From assembly GCA_947466075.1 (NCBI GenBank), contig CANIBP010000038.1, positions 1 through 63,569 of the forward strand: DNA of 63,569 nucleotides. The letters are read 5' to 3'. The stretch is from Verrucomicrobiaceae bacterium. GTDB lineage: Bacteria; Verrucomicrobiota; Verrucomicrobiia; Verrucomicrobiales; Verrucomicrobiaceae. The translations under genes were made by a program, and so were the position numbers. Positions 51,960-62,601 of the stretch are shown here, one piece after another. Within the stretch, counting starts at the first letter, position 1. Each line of letters opens with the position of its first letter. Under the pieces are notes generated by a model. It did no database searches. It worked only from the letters and a program-made list of their open reading frames with translations, and was not told the origin of the DNA.

Positions 51960-52745
51960 ATGTCGTCGGAGCAGGATTTACCCCTAGAGCCTGTCGAGAG
52001 CGAAGAAGAGGCGCGATTCGAATTTGAGTCTGTGGTTTCAAACGGTCGCCTGCCACCGGGTTTACACCTCGTTGCCACGCCCATCGGTAACATGCGTGAC
52101 ATCACGCTGCGCGCGCTTGATACTCTAAAAATCGCGGATCTGGTGGCCTGCGAGGACACACGGCATTCAGGTATGCTGCTTAAGCATCACGACATTCGTG
52201 CGCGACTCATCAGCCTCAACGAGCACAACGAGGCGCAGCGTATCCCGCAACTGCTAGAGCACATTCGCCAAGGTGGGAGTGTGGCGCTGATTTCAGATGC
52301 TGGCATGCCCACCGTTTCAGATCCGGGGCAGCGGCTCGTTAGTGCCACCGTCGCGGCGGGTCTGCATGTGGAGAGTATTCCTGGTCCCAGCGCCGTACTC
52401 ACGGCACTTGCTGCTTCAGGACTGCCAACGACGCCGTTTTACTTCGGGGGCTTTCTACCCCATAAAAAAGGGGCACGCACTACTGTCCTGACCGCCGCCG
52501 TGCAACGTGACTGCACCAGCATTTTTTTTGAAAGTCCGTATCGTCTTATTGATACACTTGCCATTCTTGCCGAAGTCGCCCCGGTGCAGCGTGTGGTGGT
52601 CGCCCGCGAACTGACCAAAAAATTCGAGGAATTCCAGCGTGGCACGGCAGGCATCCTGCTATCTCACTTTCAGACCAAACCGCCGAAAGGCGAAATCACC
52701 CTCCTTATCGCACCGGTTGACCCACCCAAGTGGCTCACCTGGTAA
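51960..52745 (+). CDS. rsmI: 16S rRNA (cytidine(1402)-2'-O)-methyltransferase
   Basis: RsmI 2'-O-methylates C1402 in the decoding centre of 16S rRNA using S-adenosylmethionine. The 261-residue protein shows LHLVATPIGNMRDITLRALD, CEDTRHSGMLLKHH, LISDAGMPTVSDPG, IPGPSAVLTALAASGLPT, FFESPYRLIDTL and VVARELTKKFEE, the family's conserved order. Residues 1-38 are a poorly conserved extension; ATG 51960 gives the most likely length, and an ATG 21 bases earlier is possible. It is probably co-transcribed with lptE and glgP. Confidence 0.93.
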   Translation: MSSEQDLPLEPVESEEEARFEFESVVSNGRLPPGLHLVATPIGNMRDITLRALDTLKIADLVACEDTRHSGMLLKHHDIRARLISLNEHNEAQRIPQLLEHIRQGGSVALISDAGMPTVSDPGQRLVSATVAAGLHVESIPGPSAVLTALAASGLPTTPFYFGGFLPHKKGARTTVLTAAVQRDCTSIFFESPYRLIDTLAILAEVAPVQRVVVARELTKKFEEFQRGTAGILLSHFQTKPPKGEITLLIAPVDPPKWLTW

Positions 52746-52768
52746 CCTCTTTCTAACCTCGTACACAC

Positions 52769-55231
<2,463 letters not shown>

Positions 55232-55237
55232 AGCGGC

Positions 55238-56365
55238 TTAAACCGTCAGGCACTCATGCACTGCTTGCGCCGCGCGTGCATAAGCGCCGCCACTGCCGAG
55301 CGTTGCCACAACTTCCGCCAGTTCTTGCTGCATCTGCAGCCTCTTGGCGGCGTTGCTGAGCAGATCGATCGCGGCTTTGGCGAGCGTATTGGCATTGAGC
55401 TTTCCTTGCACGAGTTCTTTCACTACCTCACGCTTCGCGAGGATGTTGATGATGCCGAGGTGCTTGATGCGTACCACCAGCTTGCCGATGACGAACGTAG
55501 GCCAGCTCACGTTGTAGATCAGCGTGTAGGGCAGGCCAAAGCAGGCTGCCTCGAGCGTGGCGGTGCCGGAAGCGACGGCACCAGCTTCCGCACGCTGCAT
55601 CAGGTCATAGACCGTGCCGGCTTCGATCCAGCGCTTCGCTTCGGGCATGCCGTGTTCGTCCGCCATGTTGCGCATGTAACCGGCGAGCGTTTCATTCGCG
55701 GCCGAAACGGCGAAGCGTGTGTTAGGCAGGGTCTGCTTGATCGCCTTCGCAGCATCCATCATGATCGGAAACAAGCGGCGCACTTCATTGAGCCGGCTGC
55801 CGGGGAACCAGCCGACGAGGCCCGGTTCGCGCTTCCATTCACGCTTCAACGTGACCACGCGGTCCACCATCGGATGCCCGCTGAACTCGGTGCGCAGGCC
55901 GCTCTTCTCATAGAAGTCCTTCTCGAAGGGGAAGATGCAGATCATGAGGTCGAGCACCTTCGCCATCGTCTTCACGCGGCCTTTCTTCCACGCCCACACC
56001 TGCGGGCTGATGTAGTAGAGGATGCGGCCTTTGTACCCGCCTGTGCGCAGTGCCTTCGCCAGCCGCAGATTGAAGCCGGGATAATCGACGAGGATCACCG
56101 CCTCCGGCTTTTGTTGCAGCATGGAGTCGAGCACGGCATTCATCTTCTCTTTGAAGTAGCCGTACATCTTCACCACTTCCCACAAACCGACGACACCGGC
56201 GGTTTCGACCCAGTCCTCGATGCCATCGCCCATCACCTCGCGCATTTTGGGGCCGCCCAGACCGAGAACCTGCATGTCCGGCTCCAGTTCCTTCAATTCA
56301 CGCAGCAGTCCGGCGGCATGGGTGTCGCCGCTGACTTCTCCTGCGATGATGAAGATGCGCTTCAT
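55238..56365 (-). CDS. lpxB: lipid-A-disaccharide synthase
   Basis: LpxB (GT19) joins UDP-2,3-diacyl-GlcN and lipid X to make the lipid A disaccharide at the inner membrane. The 375-residue protein starts MKRIFIIAGEVSGDTHAAGL and shows LVDYPGFNLRLAK, YYISPQVWAWKKGRV, FPFEKDFY, FSGHPMVDRV and GTATLEAACFGLPYTLIYN. It proves lipid A synthesis, as expected in verrucomicrobia with an outer membrane. The Gfo/Idh/MocA gene upstream on the same strand may also act on lipid A; 106 bases with a hairpin repeat separate them. Confidence 0.95.
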   Translation of the reverse strand: MKRIFIIAGEVSGDTHAAGLLRELKELEPDMQVLGLGGPKMREVMGDGIEDWVETAGVVGLWEVVKMYGYFKEKMNAVLDSMLQQKPEAVILVDYPGFNLRLAKALRTGGYKGRILYYISPQVWAWKKGRVKTMAKVLDLMICIFPFEKDFYEKSGLRTEFSGHPMVDRVVTLKREWKREPGLVGWFPGSRLNEVRRLFPIMMDAAKAIKQTLPNTRFAVSAANETLAGYMRNMADEHGMPEAKRWIEAGTVYDLMQRAEAGAVASGTATLEAACFGLPYTLIYNVSWPTFVIGKLVVRIKHLGIINILAKREVVKELVQGKLNANTLAKAAIDLLSNAAKRLQMQQELAEVVATLGSGGAYARAAQAVHECLTV

Positions 56366-56385
56366 GGATGAAACAAGCCAGATTT

Positions 56386-56460
56386 AACCACAGAGGGCAC
56401 AGAGAGCCACAGAGGGATCAACTGAATGAAACTCTGTGCTCCTCTGTGAACTCTGTGGTG
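56386..56460. repeat. inverted repeat of the CCACAGAG type
   Basis: The left part (56386-56415, with AACCACAGAGGGCACAGAG) is mirrored by the right part (56431-56460, with CTCTGTGAACTCTGTGGTG) around a 15-base loop. About 22 of 30 positions pair. It lies between lpxB and the oxidoreductase gene. Confidence 0.75.
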
Positions 56461-56471
56461 AATGAAATGCA

Positions 56472-57425
56472 TTACTTTGCTCCCAGTGTGGCGTTGCGTT
56501 CGATTTGATCGGTGATTTCAAGTGCGATGCGCACGGCCTCAGCACCTTCCTGGCCGGTGACGACCGGGCGGCGACCATGGCGCGCGCATTCGACGAAGGC
56601 GGCGATTTCGAGCTTCAGCGGCTCGTCTTTTTCGACCTCAACGGCTTCACGCACGATTTGCATGCCATCCTTGCGGTAGATCCAGCCGCTCTGCTCCTGG
56701 TAGTCGAGGCTGAGGTAGCTCTCGCTTTGGAAGACACGAATTTTGCGCATCTTCTCCGGGCTGATGCGGCTGGCGGTGATGTTGGCGATGCACCCGTTGG
56801 CGAATTTGAGGCGCGCGTTGGCGATGTCTTCGCGTTTCGTCAAAACCGGAATGCCCACGGCGTCAATCTGGATGAGCGGCGACTTCACGAGATGCAGAAC
56901 AATTTCGATGTCATGAATCATCACGTCGAGCACGACGCCGATGTCCATGCTGCGATTGGGGAACGGCGAGAGACGATGCGCTTCAATGAAGCGCGGGTTG
57001 TCCATGCGCTCCTCAAGCTGGCGCAGCACCGGGTTGAAGCGCTCGATGTGGCCGACTTGCAGGATGACGCTTTTGGCCTGGGCGAGTTCGATCAAGGCCT
57101 GCGCTTCGGCGTAGGACTCACTGATCGGCTTTTCCACCAGCACATGCACGCCGCGATTCATCAGCGGTTCGGCGACTTTACGATGGTAGATGGTCGGAAC
57201 AGCCACGGTGGCGGCATCAACGCGTTGCGCGAAGTCTTCGAGGTCACTGGCGGCCTGCGTGCCGTATTGCGCGGCGAATTCTGCGGCGCGGGCGGGATCA
57301 GCATCATACACGGCGGCGAAGGTGATCGCGCCGTCGCTCTTCGCAGCGATCTCGGCCATGATGCGGGCGTGATTCTTGCCAATCGCGCCGACTCCGGCGA
57401 CTCCAATGCGGAAAGGGGAACTCAT
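56472..57425 (-). CDS. Gfo/Idh/MocA oxidoreductase, possibly GnnA-like (lipid A precursor)
   Basis: This 317-residue cytosolic NAD(P)-dependent oxidoreductase has the Rossmann motif GVAGVGAIGKNHARIMA, the EKP catalytic motif in VHVLVEKPISES and the later HIERFNPVLRQLEERMD and DVMIHDIEIVL. Unlike the Tat-exported one at 5760 it has no signal. Homologues beside lpxA/lpxB include GnnA, the UDP-GlcNAc 3-dehydrogenase that leads to lipid A with amide-linked acyl chains. The position next to lpxB fits, but no aminotransferase GnnB is in the window. The alternative is an ordinary sugar dehydrogenase. Confidence 0.75.
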   Translation of the reverse strand: MSSPFRIGVAGVGAIGKNHARIMAEIAAKSDGAITFAAVYDADPARAAEFAAQYGTQAASDLEDFAQRVDAATVAVPTIYHRKVAEPLMNRGVHVLVEKPISESYAEAQALIELAQAKSVILQVGHIERFNPVLRQLEERMDNPRFIEAHRLSPFPNRSMDIGVVLDVMIHDIEIVLHLVKSPLIQIDAVGIPVLTKREDIANARLKFANGCIANITASRISPEKMRKIRVFQSESYLSLDYQEQSGWIYRKDGMQIVREAVEVEKDEPLKLEIAAFVECARHGRRPVVTGQEGAEAVRIALEITDQIERNATLGAK

Positions 57426-57463
57426 GAGGACAAGTCTGGGTGAGAAAAATTTAGAATCTTTTT

Positions 57464-57528
57464 ACAGGAGATAACGAAGTTAACGGAGATCAAAAATTCA
57501 GGGCTTTGTTTGCTTCGTTATCTTCTGT
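57464..57528. repeat. inverted repeat of the ATAACGAAG type
   Basis: ACAGGAGATAACGAAG (57464-57479) is mirrored by CTTCGTTATCTTCTGT (57513-57528); 15 of 16 positions pair. A further TTAACGGAG follows the left arm. It sits between ffh and the oxidoreductase gene and ends two bases before the ffh stop. Confidence 0.8.
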
Positions 57529-57529
57529 T

Positions 57530-58963
57530 TCAAAATTTGCCGGGGAACTTCATGCCGGGCGGGAGTTTGGGCATCTTGCCGCCGCCGCCAAGGCCGCCGA
57601 GCATGCTGCCGAGTCCGCCCATGCCACCACCACCTGCGCCGCCGCCTCCCATCATGCCCATCATCTGGGCCATCATGCCTTGGTTGCTCATGAGTTTCTT
57701 CATCATCTCGAACTGCTTGAGGAGTTGGTTCATTTCCATCACGGGACGACCGGCACCGTTGCAGATGCGCTTGCGGCGCTGACCGTTGATGATCTCGGGC
57801 CGCTGACGCTCTTTCGGTGTCATCGAAAGGATCAGCGCCTCGGTGTGCTTGAGTTTTTTATCGGCATCGGGACCGATGGCGTCCTTCATTTTGCCCATGC
57901 CAGGGAGCATGCCCAGCAGGCTACCCATGCCGCCGGAGCTGAGCTTTTTCATCATGCGCATCTGCTGCAGCATGTCGGTGAAGTCGAATTTGTTCGACTG
58001 CATGCGCGCGGCGAGTTTCATCGCCTCCTTCTCGTCGATTTCTTCCGCCGCTTTCTCCACGAGGCCGACGACATCGCCCATGCCGAGGATGCGCTGGGCC
58101 ATGCGGTCCGGGTGGAAGACTTCAAGCTGATCGATCTTTTCGCCAACACCGAGGAATTTGACCGCGCAGCCGGTGACCTGACGCATCGAGAGCAGCGCAC
58201 CACCACGGGCGTCGCCATCAAGCTTGGTCATGATCAAACCGGTGATGCCGACAGCTTCGTTGAACTTCTGAGCGACATTCACGGCCTGCTGGCCGGTGGC
58301 GGCATCGGCGACGAGCAGAACCTCGTTTGGCTGCACCACGGCACGCACGCGTTTGAGTTCGGCGAGCAGTTCTTCATCGAGATCCTGACGACCCGCGGTA
58401 TCGAAGATGGCGATGCCGCTGCCTTGGGCCTTGAGCCATTCGAGCGACGCCTTGGCGGCCTTCACCGGATCAGTTTCGCCTTCGGCAGGGGCAAAGACCG
58501 GCACGTTGAGCTGCTGGCCTAGCACCTGGAGCTGCTTGATGGCGGCCGGGCGATACAAATCGAGCGCAAGAAGCAGCGGGCGGCGGCCCTGTTTCTTCAA
58601 CCAGCTCGCCAGCTTGGCCGAGGTGGTCGTTTTACCGGCACCGTTGAGGCCGGTCATGAGAATGCGCTGCGGTGGATCGAGATTCAGCGCGCTGGCATCG
58701 CTGCCGAGCAGTTTGACCAGCTCATCGTGGAAGATTTTGACGATCTGCTGGCCGGGGGAAACCGTGCGCAGCACTTCGGCACCCACCGACTGCTTGGTGA
58801 CGTTTTCGACGAGGTCTTTGGTGACTTGGAAATCCACATCCGCTTCGAGCAGTGCCATGCGGATGTCCTTCATCGCCTCGCCCACATTGGCTTCACTGAT
58901 GCGGCCCTGGCCGCGCAGTTTTTTGAAAGCGAGTTCGAGTTTTTCGGAGAGAGCGGAGAACAT
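57530..58963 (-). CDS. ffh: signal recognition particle protein Ffh
   Basis: Ffh is the SRP54 GTPase that takes ribosome-nascent chains to the membrane receptor FtsY. The 477-residue protein has the N helical domain, G1 GLNGAGKTTTSAKLA, G3 DTAGRQ, G4 TKLDGDARGG, the ALLSMRQVTG segment, and a methionine-rich M domain with the RNA-binding RRKRICNGAG and EMNQLLKQFEMMKKLM. The C-terminus has a glycine/methionine-rich tail (about 430-477) longer than in E. coli. The ATG at 58963 (MFSALSEKLELAFKKLRGQG) is standard. No 4.5S RNA was recognised nearby. Confidence 0.95.
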   Translation of the reverse strand: MFSALSEKLELAFKKLRGQGRISEANVGEAMKDIRMALLEADVDFQVTKDLVENVTKQSVGAEVLRTVSPGQQIVKIFHDELVKLLGSDASALNLDPPQRILMTGLNGAGKTTTSAKLASWLKKQGRRPLLLALDLYRPAAIKQLQVLGQQLNVPVFAPAEGETDPVKAAKASLEWLKAQGSGIAIFDTAGRQDLDEELLAELKRVRAVVQPNEVLLVADAATGQQAVNVAQKFNEAVGITGLIMTKLDGDARGGALLSMRQVTGCAVKFLGVGEKIDQLEVFHPDRMAQRILGMGDVVGLVEKAAEEIDEKEAMKLAARMQSNKFDFTDMLQQMRMMKKLSSGGMGSLLGMLPGMGKMKDAIGPDADKKLKHTEALILSMTPKERQRPEIINGQRRKRICNGAGRPVMEMNQLLKQFEMMKKLMSNQGMMAQMMGMMGGGGAGGGGMGGLGSMLGGLGGGGKMPKLPPGMKFPGKF

Positions 58964-59056
58964 GAGGAAAGGAGAGGGGCGCAGGATAGTCGGCAGATGC
59001 CCGCGCATGGCAACTGCGAAGGCAGGACTAAAAATTAGCCTCGAAACTGGCCGGAT

Positions 59057-60370
59057 TTATGGCGCGGGCAGATAGGCCGAAGCGAGGTCGATCTTGAAGC
59101 GCCAGCTCACGACTTCGGCGGGCTGGGCGGCAGCGCGTTGGAAACTGAGGCTGATGGCGCATTCTTCGCGGCGCAGTTTGTAGGGGAACTGGAAGCGCAC
59201 GATCATGGAGGCGGGATCGTAGGTGGCGGGGACGGTGCCGAGGCCGGCGATGCGCATTTTGATGCTGTCGGGCACGATGGTGCCGATCTTTTTGAGGTCT
59301 GCCTCGATGAGGGGCATGCGGCTGGTGATGATGGCGTCGGGCTTCGGGGTGAGCTGGATGAGCTGCTCGCCTTTGTCGTTCTTGGCGTCGGCGACGAGGA
59401 ATTTGTTGGAGCCGACATCGCCCCGGCCACGGAAGCTGGTGGCGAGCTTGAAGTTGGTGTCGTTGTCGCCGTGGACGATGTAGCGGCCGAGTTTGCCGTT
59501 GGGGGTGTCCCAGGTGACTTTCTGGCCGTTGACGGTGACGAGGGACTCGTAGCCGATTTGCAAAGCGGTTTCCATGGTGGCGTCATCGAAGATGCCGAAG
59601 GGGTAGGCGAAGGAGGGGCATTTGATGTTGAGGTTCTGCTCCAGGAACTCGCGTGAGTCCTTCAGCTCGCCCAAGACCCACTGCTGGAAGTCGGCGTCGG
59701 TCTTGGCGCTCTTGGGGCGCTTCTTGAGGCTTTCATGCGAGACGCTGTGGCTGCCGACTTCGCAGCCGTTTTGCATCATCTCTTTGATCTGCGTCCAGCT
59801 CATAGAGCGGCCACCGATGTTGACGTATTTTTTGTAGAGATAGACGGTGAAGGGGAAGCCGAAGTCGCGCAGGACGGGATAGGCGAAGGTGTAAACGCCT
59901 TCCCAGCCGTCATCCATGGTGATGACGATGGCTTCTTCGGGGATGTTCTTCTCGCCCTTCTTCCACGCCATGACATCGCTGAGCGAGATGACGGGGATCT
60001 TCGAGTCTTTGATGGCTTGCATCTGATCGCGGAACTTGGTGGTGGCAATCAGCATGGGGCTGCCGCCGCGCTCGCGAAAATCGTGATAGCCGAGGATGGA
60101 GACGACGGCGGACTTATTGAGCTCGAAGGCGGGTGCCTTGGGCACTTCTGGCTCGGGTGCGGCGGCTGCGAGCATGGCAGAGTCCTGCAGCTTTTTCTCG
60201 ATGGCCTGTTCTTCGGCGGTCAGCACGGGTTCAGCGGGCTTGGGCGGTGGTGGCTTCGGCGTGACGCCGCTTTGCTCGGCAAGGCGGCGCAGCTTGTCCT
60301 GGATGCGTTTGCAACCAGGCAGCGTGCCGAGGGCGAAGACGGCGAGAAGAATGAGAGTGACGGAACGCAT
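59057..60370 (-). CDS. polysaccharide deacetylase lipoprotein
   Basis: This 437-residue lipoprotein (lipobox ending TLPGC, Cys20) carries a proline/alanine-rich linker (about 37-80) and a NodB-type deacetylase domain (about 90-280). Motif 1 is TMDDGWEG with the catalytic/metal Asp, motif 2 is GSHSVSH with metal His 208/212, and motif 3 is SFAYPFG. The C-terminal 150 residues are a beta domain of unknown role. It should remove N-acetyl groups from a periplasmic or surface glycan. It ends the leftward operon that includes the three secreted proteins upstream, with a six-base gap. Confidence 0.85.
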   Translation of the reverse strand: MRSVTLILLAVFALGTLPGCKRIQDKLRRLAEQSGVTPKPPPPKPAEPVLTAEEQAIEKKLQDSAMLAAAAPEPEVPKAPAFELNKSAVVSILGYHDFRERGGSPMLIATTKFRDQMQAIKDSKIPVISLSDVMAWKKGEKNIPEEAIVITMDDGWEGVYTFAYPVLRDFGFPFTVYLYKKYVNIGGRSMSWTQIKEMMQNGCEVGSHSVSHESLKKRPKSAKTDADFQQWVLGELKDSREFLEQNLNIKCPSFAYPFGIFDDATMETALQIGYESLVTVNGQKVTWDTPNGKLGRYIVHGDNDTNFKLATSFRGRGDVGSNKFLVADAKNDKGEQLIQLTPKPDAIITSRMPLIEADLKKIGTIVPDSIKMRIAGLGTVPATYDPASMIVRFQFPYKLRREECAISLSFQRAAAQPAEVVSWRFKIDLASAYLPAP

Positions 60371-60376
60371 GAAAAA

Positions 60377-61102
60377 TCAGTTCGCGGGCGGGCGCGGTTT
60401 GGTGATTAGCAGGCTTTTGAGGATGAGCTTGGCGCTGGTTTTGTCGCCAGCAATGAGGCGCAGTGTTTCGCCGCGATGGTCGCTGGTCAAGGTGAGGCTG
60501 CCAAGACGCAGAATGCGGAAGGTCTGTGCATCCTTGGTGCTTCGCTCAATCTCCAGTATCTTTTCAATCGTCTGCCCATTGAATTCGACGCGAACAGTCA
60601 GCGGCTCAGTCAATTCAGGGCAGGCGTATTGCAGCAGAAAGTCATAGGTGTCTGCCGCGATGAGTTCGATGCGCCATTCGGCTTGTCCAATGGGCGCTGC
60701 TTCAGCATTCGCGGTGGGTGTGGGCGAGACGCTTTGCGCGAGAGCGGGTGATAGCGCGATGAGCGCCTGCTTGCGCTCAATGGGAATGGGCGCTGTCAGC
60801 GGTGCGGGCATGGGCATCGCACCTGACTGCGATTGCTGCACCGCGATAAGATCAAGCACGCCACCAGCGCTGATGAGTTGTTGGATGCGAGCAATCTCGG
60901 CTTGATATGCGGTTTTGTCGGTCACGCTGGCAGCCTGGCGTTGAAGTTCGACGAGATATTTGCCCAACAGTGGAATGTGGCGCGCACTCAACTCCTTTTG
61001 GTAGATGGCTTCCATCTGCGGCAGTCGCGTGGTCGGCTGCTGAGCAGTGGCTTGAAAAGCTAGCAGCACGAAACTGAAGGTAAGTGCGAGGCCGTGCTTC
61101 AC
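60377..61102 (-). CDS. secreted protein with helical region and beta-sandwich (third of trio)
   Basis: This 241-residue exported protein starts at GTG 61102, which overlaps the previous stop (GTGA) and gives a clean signal peptide (VKHGLALTFSFVLLAFQATAQ). Residues of about 22-95 are helical (PQMEAIYQKELSARHIPLLG ... AYQAEIARIQQLI). A beta-sandwich follows from about 140: AEWRIELIAADTYDFLLQYA ... LRLGSLTLTSDHRGETLRLI. The same order and pattern occur in the two genes upstream. No function is known; the deacetylase downstream and the shared operon suggest handling of an extracellular glycan. Confidence 0.6.
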   Translation of the reverse strand: MKHGLALTFSFVLLAFQATAQQPTTRLPQMEAIYQKELSARHIPLLGKYLVELQRQAASVTDKTAYQAEIARIQQLISAGGVLDLIAVQQSQSGAMPMPAPLTAPIPIERKQALIALSPALAQSVSPTPTANAEAAPIGQAEWRIELIAADTYDFLLQYACPELTEPLTVRVEFNGQTIEKILEIERSTKDAQTFRILRLGSLTLTSDHRGETLRLIAGDKTSAKLILKSLLITKPRPPAN

Positions 61103-62601
61103 TGTTTTTTGCCTCCTTCGGATTCTGTGGCGAGCGCCCAAGCGCCGGGCGCAGGTTTACGATTCTTGGCGGCGCTTTCGCGTGTATCCAGAGTCGCGAT
61201 GAGCGCTTTTTCCGTGGCGCTTAATCGTGCCTCACGTGGTGGTGCCACGACGGCAGCGAGTCCCTGATCCACGAGGATGTTTTGATACAAACCGACGTCG
61301 GGCAGGAAGAGTAGTGCGGCCAAGGTGCCGTCTTTGTCGCGATCTGGGCGGATGAGTAGGCGCAATGGTTTGTCGCGCAGATAGCCAGAGGTGAATTCAC
61401 GAGCGGCGCGGCCCATGGCGGCGGCGTCTTCGTCCTCAATGTTGAAATGTTTGGCAAAACGTTTTACGCCGGGATCCTTTTCTTCCACGGGTGCGCAATC
61501 AATCCATAACAAGCGCACAGCGAGAGTGCGACCGTCCAGGACGATGCTAAAGCGTTCACCTGAAACCGGTGCGCCATCCGCGAGACGTGCGTTGTTGATG
61601 TCTTCAAAACCATCGAGGCTGCCGACATTGCTGGTGATGGCCTGCGTGCCTAGGGGATGATTTTTCTCATCAGTCGAACGTTTAATGCGACGTGATTCAG
61701 CATCCACCTGATCTTTCAGCGCTGGTTTGGCGGCGGCGACAGTTTGCAACTCGGTGAGGTAAGCATCGGTGGTGATTTTTTTGGCGGCATCGATTGCTGC
61801 TTTCAATAAAGCAGTGGCCTGCTGCAAAGTGGTGGTAGAGCTGGTCGGTGCGACAGTGGCTGCCACGGCAAGCGTTTCATCCGTGACGGGAACTAGACGT
61901 AAATTGCGAATGCGGATGATGTTGGCAGGATAACCGGCAGCGCTAGTGAATCGGAGTGTGATGGGATTGCGAGTGAAGGTAAGTGGGCCAACACGCATGG
62001 TGGTGAAGGTCGTTTCATCCGTGCTGCGAAGGACTTCAAAGCTGCGGTGGCTCTCGGCAGCATTGCCCAAAATCGTCACTTCATTGAATTCAAAGGTCGC
62101 ACTCTGCTGTGGCTGAAATTTGGGCGAGGCATAGATGCTGCCGGCCACCGGCGCATCGCTCATGTTGGCCTCGAACTCGAGATGGTAGCGGCCCGGCATG
62201 AGGCGGAAATTTTGCCATTCAGCACCGCTGCTGTTTGAACGCCAGCCGCCGATCGTTTCACCCAGGGCCTGGGCTGAACCCATGAGTTTTGCCTGAGCGA
62301 GGGGGAGGGGAGTGGCGAGGCTGGAAACGGTGCCAGCATACAGGGCGCGCAGTTGCTCACGGCGCTGGCGGATCGCGCGTGCCTCTTCGTAATCGCCTGC
62401 GGTGGCGACTTCAGTTTCCACTTTGGCCAGGGCGCGCTCGTATTGCTCGGTGAGGAGCTGTGAATCCGTCATCACCTGACGCAAAAAAGCCGCACGAGTG
62501 TTGATGAGTGCCGTGGGTTCCACCGGTGTCGTCTGTGCTTGTAGAGTCAAGCATGCGCAGGCATGCAAGGCGATGAGCAGTATTGGTAAAGGGGTTCTCA
62601 T
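61099..62601 (-). CDS. secreted coiled-coil/beta-sandwich protein with a thermonuclease-like domain (second of trio)
   Basis: This 500-residue exported protein has a signal peptide (MRTPLPILLIALHACACLTL), a charged coiled coil (about 45-90, YERALAKVETEVATAGDYEE), a beta-sandwich (about 112-240, AEWQNFRLMPGRYHLEFEAN ... VGPLTFTRNPITLRFTSAAG) and a staphylococcal-nuclease-like domain (about 348-452). In that domain Arg363 in VRLLWIDCAP matches a catalytic Arg, but the second Arg expected in the DGR turn is Thr (KDGTLAALLF), so nuclease activity is doubtful. ATG 62601 overlaps the previous stop by four bases, and its own stop overlaps the next start. Confidence 0.65.
   Translation of the reverse strand: MRTPLPILLIALHACACLTLQAQTTPVEPTALINTRAAFLRQVMTDSQLLTEQYERALAKVETEVATAGDYEEARAIRQRREQLRALYAGTVSSLATPLPLAQAKLMGSAQALGETIGGWRSNSSGAEWQNFRLMPGRYHLEFEANMSDAPVAGSIYASPKFQPQQSATFEFNEVTILGNAAESHRSFEVLRSTDETTFTTMRVGPLTFTRNPITLRFTSAAGYPANIIRIRNLRLVPVTDETLAVAATVAPTSSTTTLQQATALLKAAIDAAKKITTDAYLTELQTVAAAKPALKDQVDAESRRIKRSTDEKNHPLGTQAITSNVGSLDGFEDINNARLADGAPVSGERFSIVLDGRTLAVRLLWIDCAPVEEKDPGVKRFAKHFNIEDEDAAAMGRAAREFTSGYLRDKPLRLLIRPDRDKDGTLAALLFLPDVGLYQNILVDQGLAAVVAPPREARLSATEKALIATLDTRESAAKNRKPAPGAWALATESEGGKKQ

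Noticed and set aside
58964..59056. 4.5S/SRP RNA gene next to ffh
   Set aside because: The 93-base gap has no GGAA/GNAR-tetraloop hairpin of the expected form.
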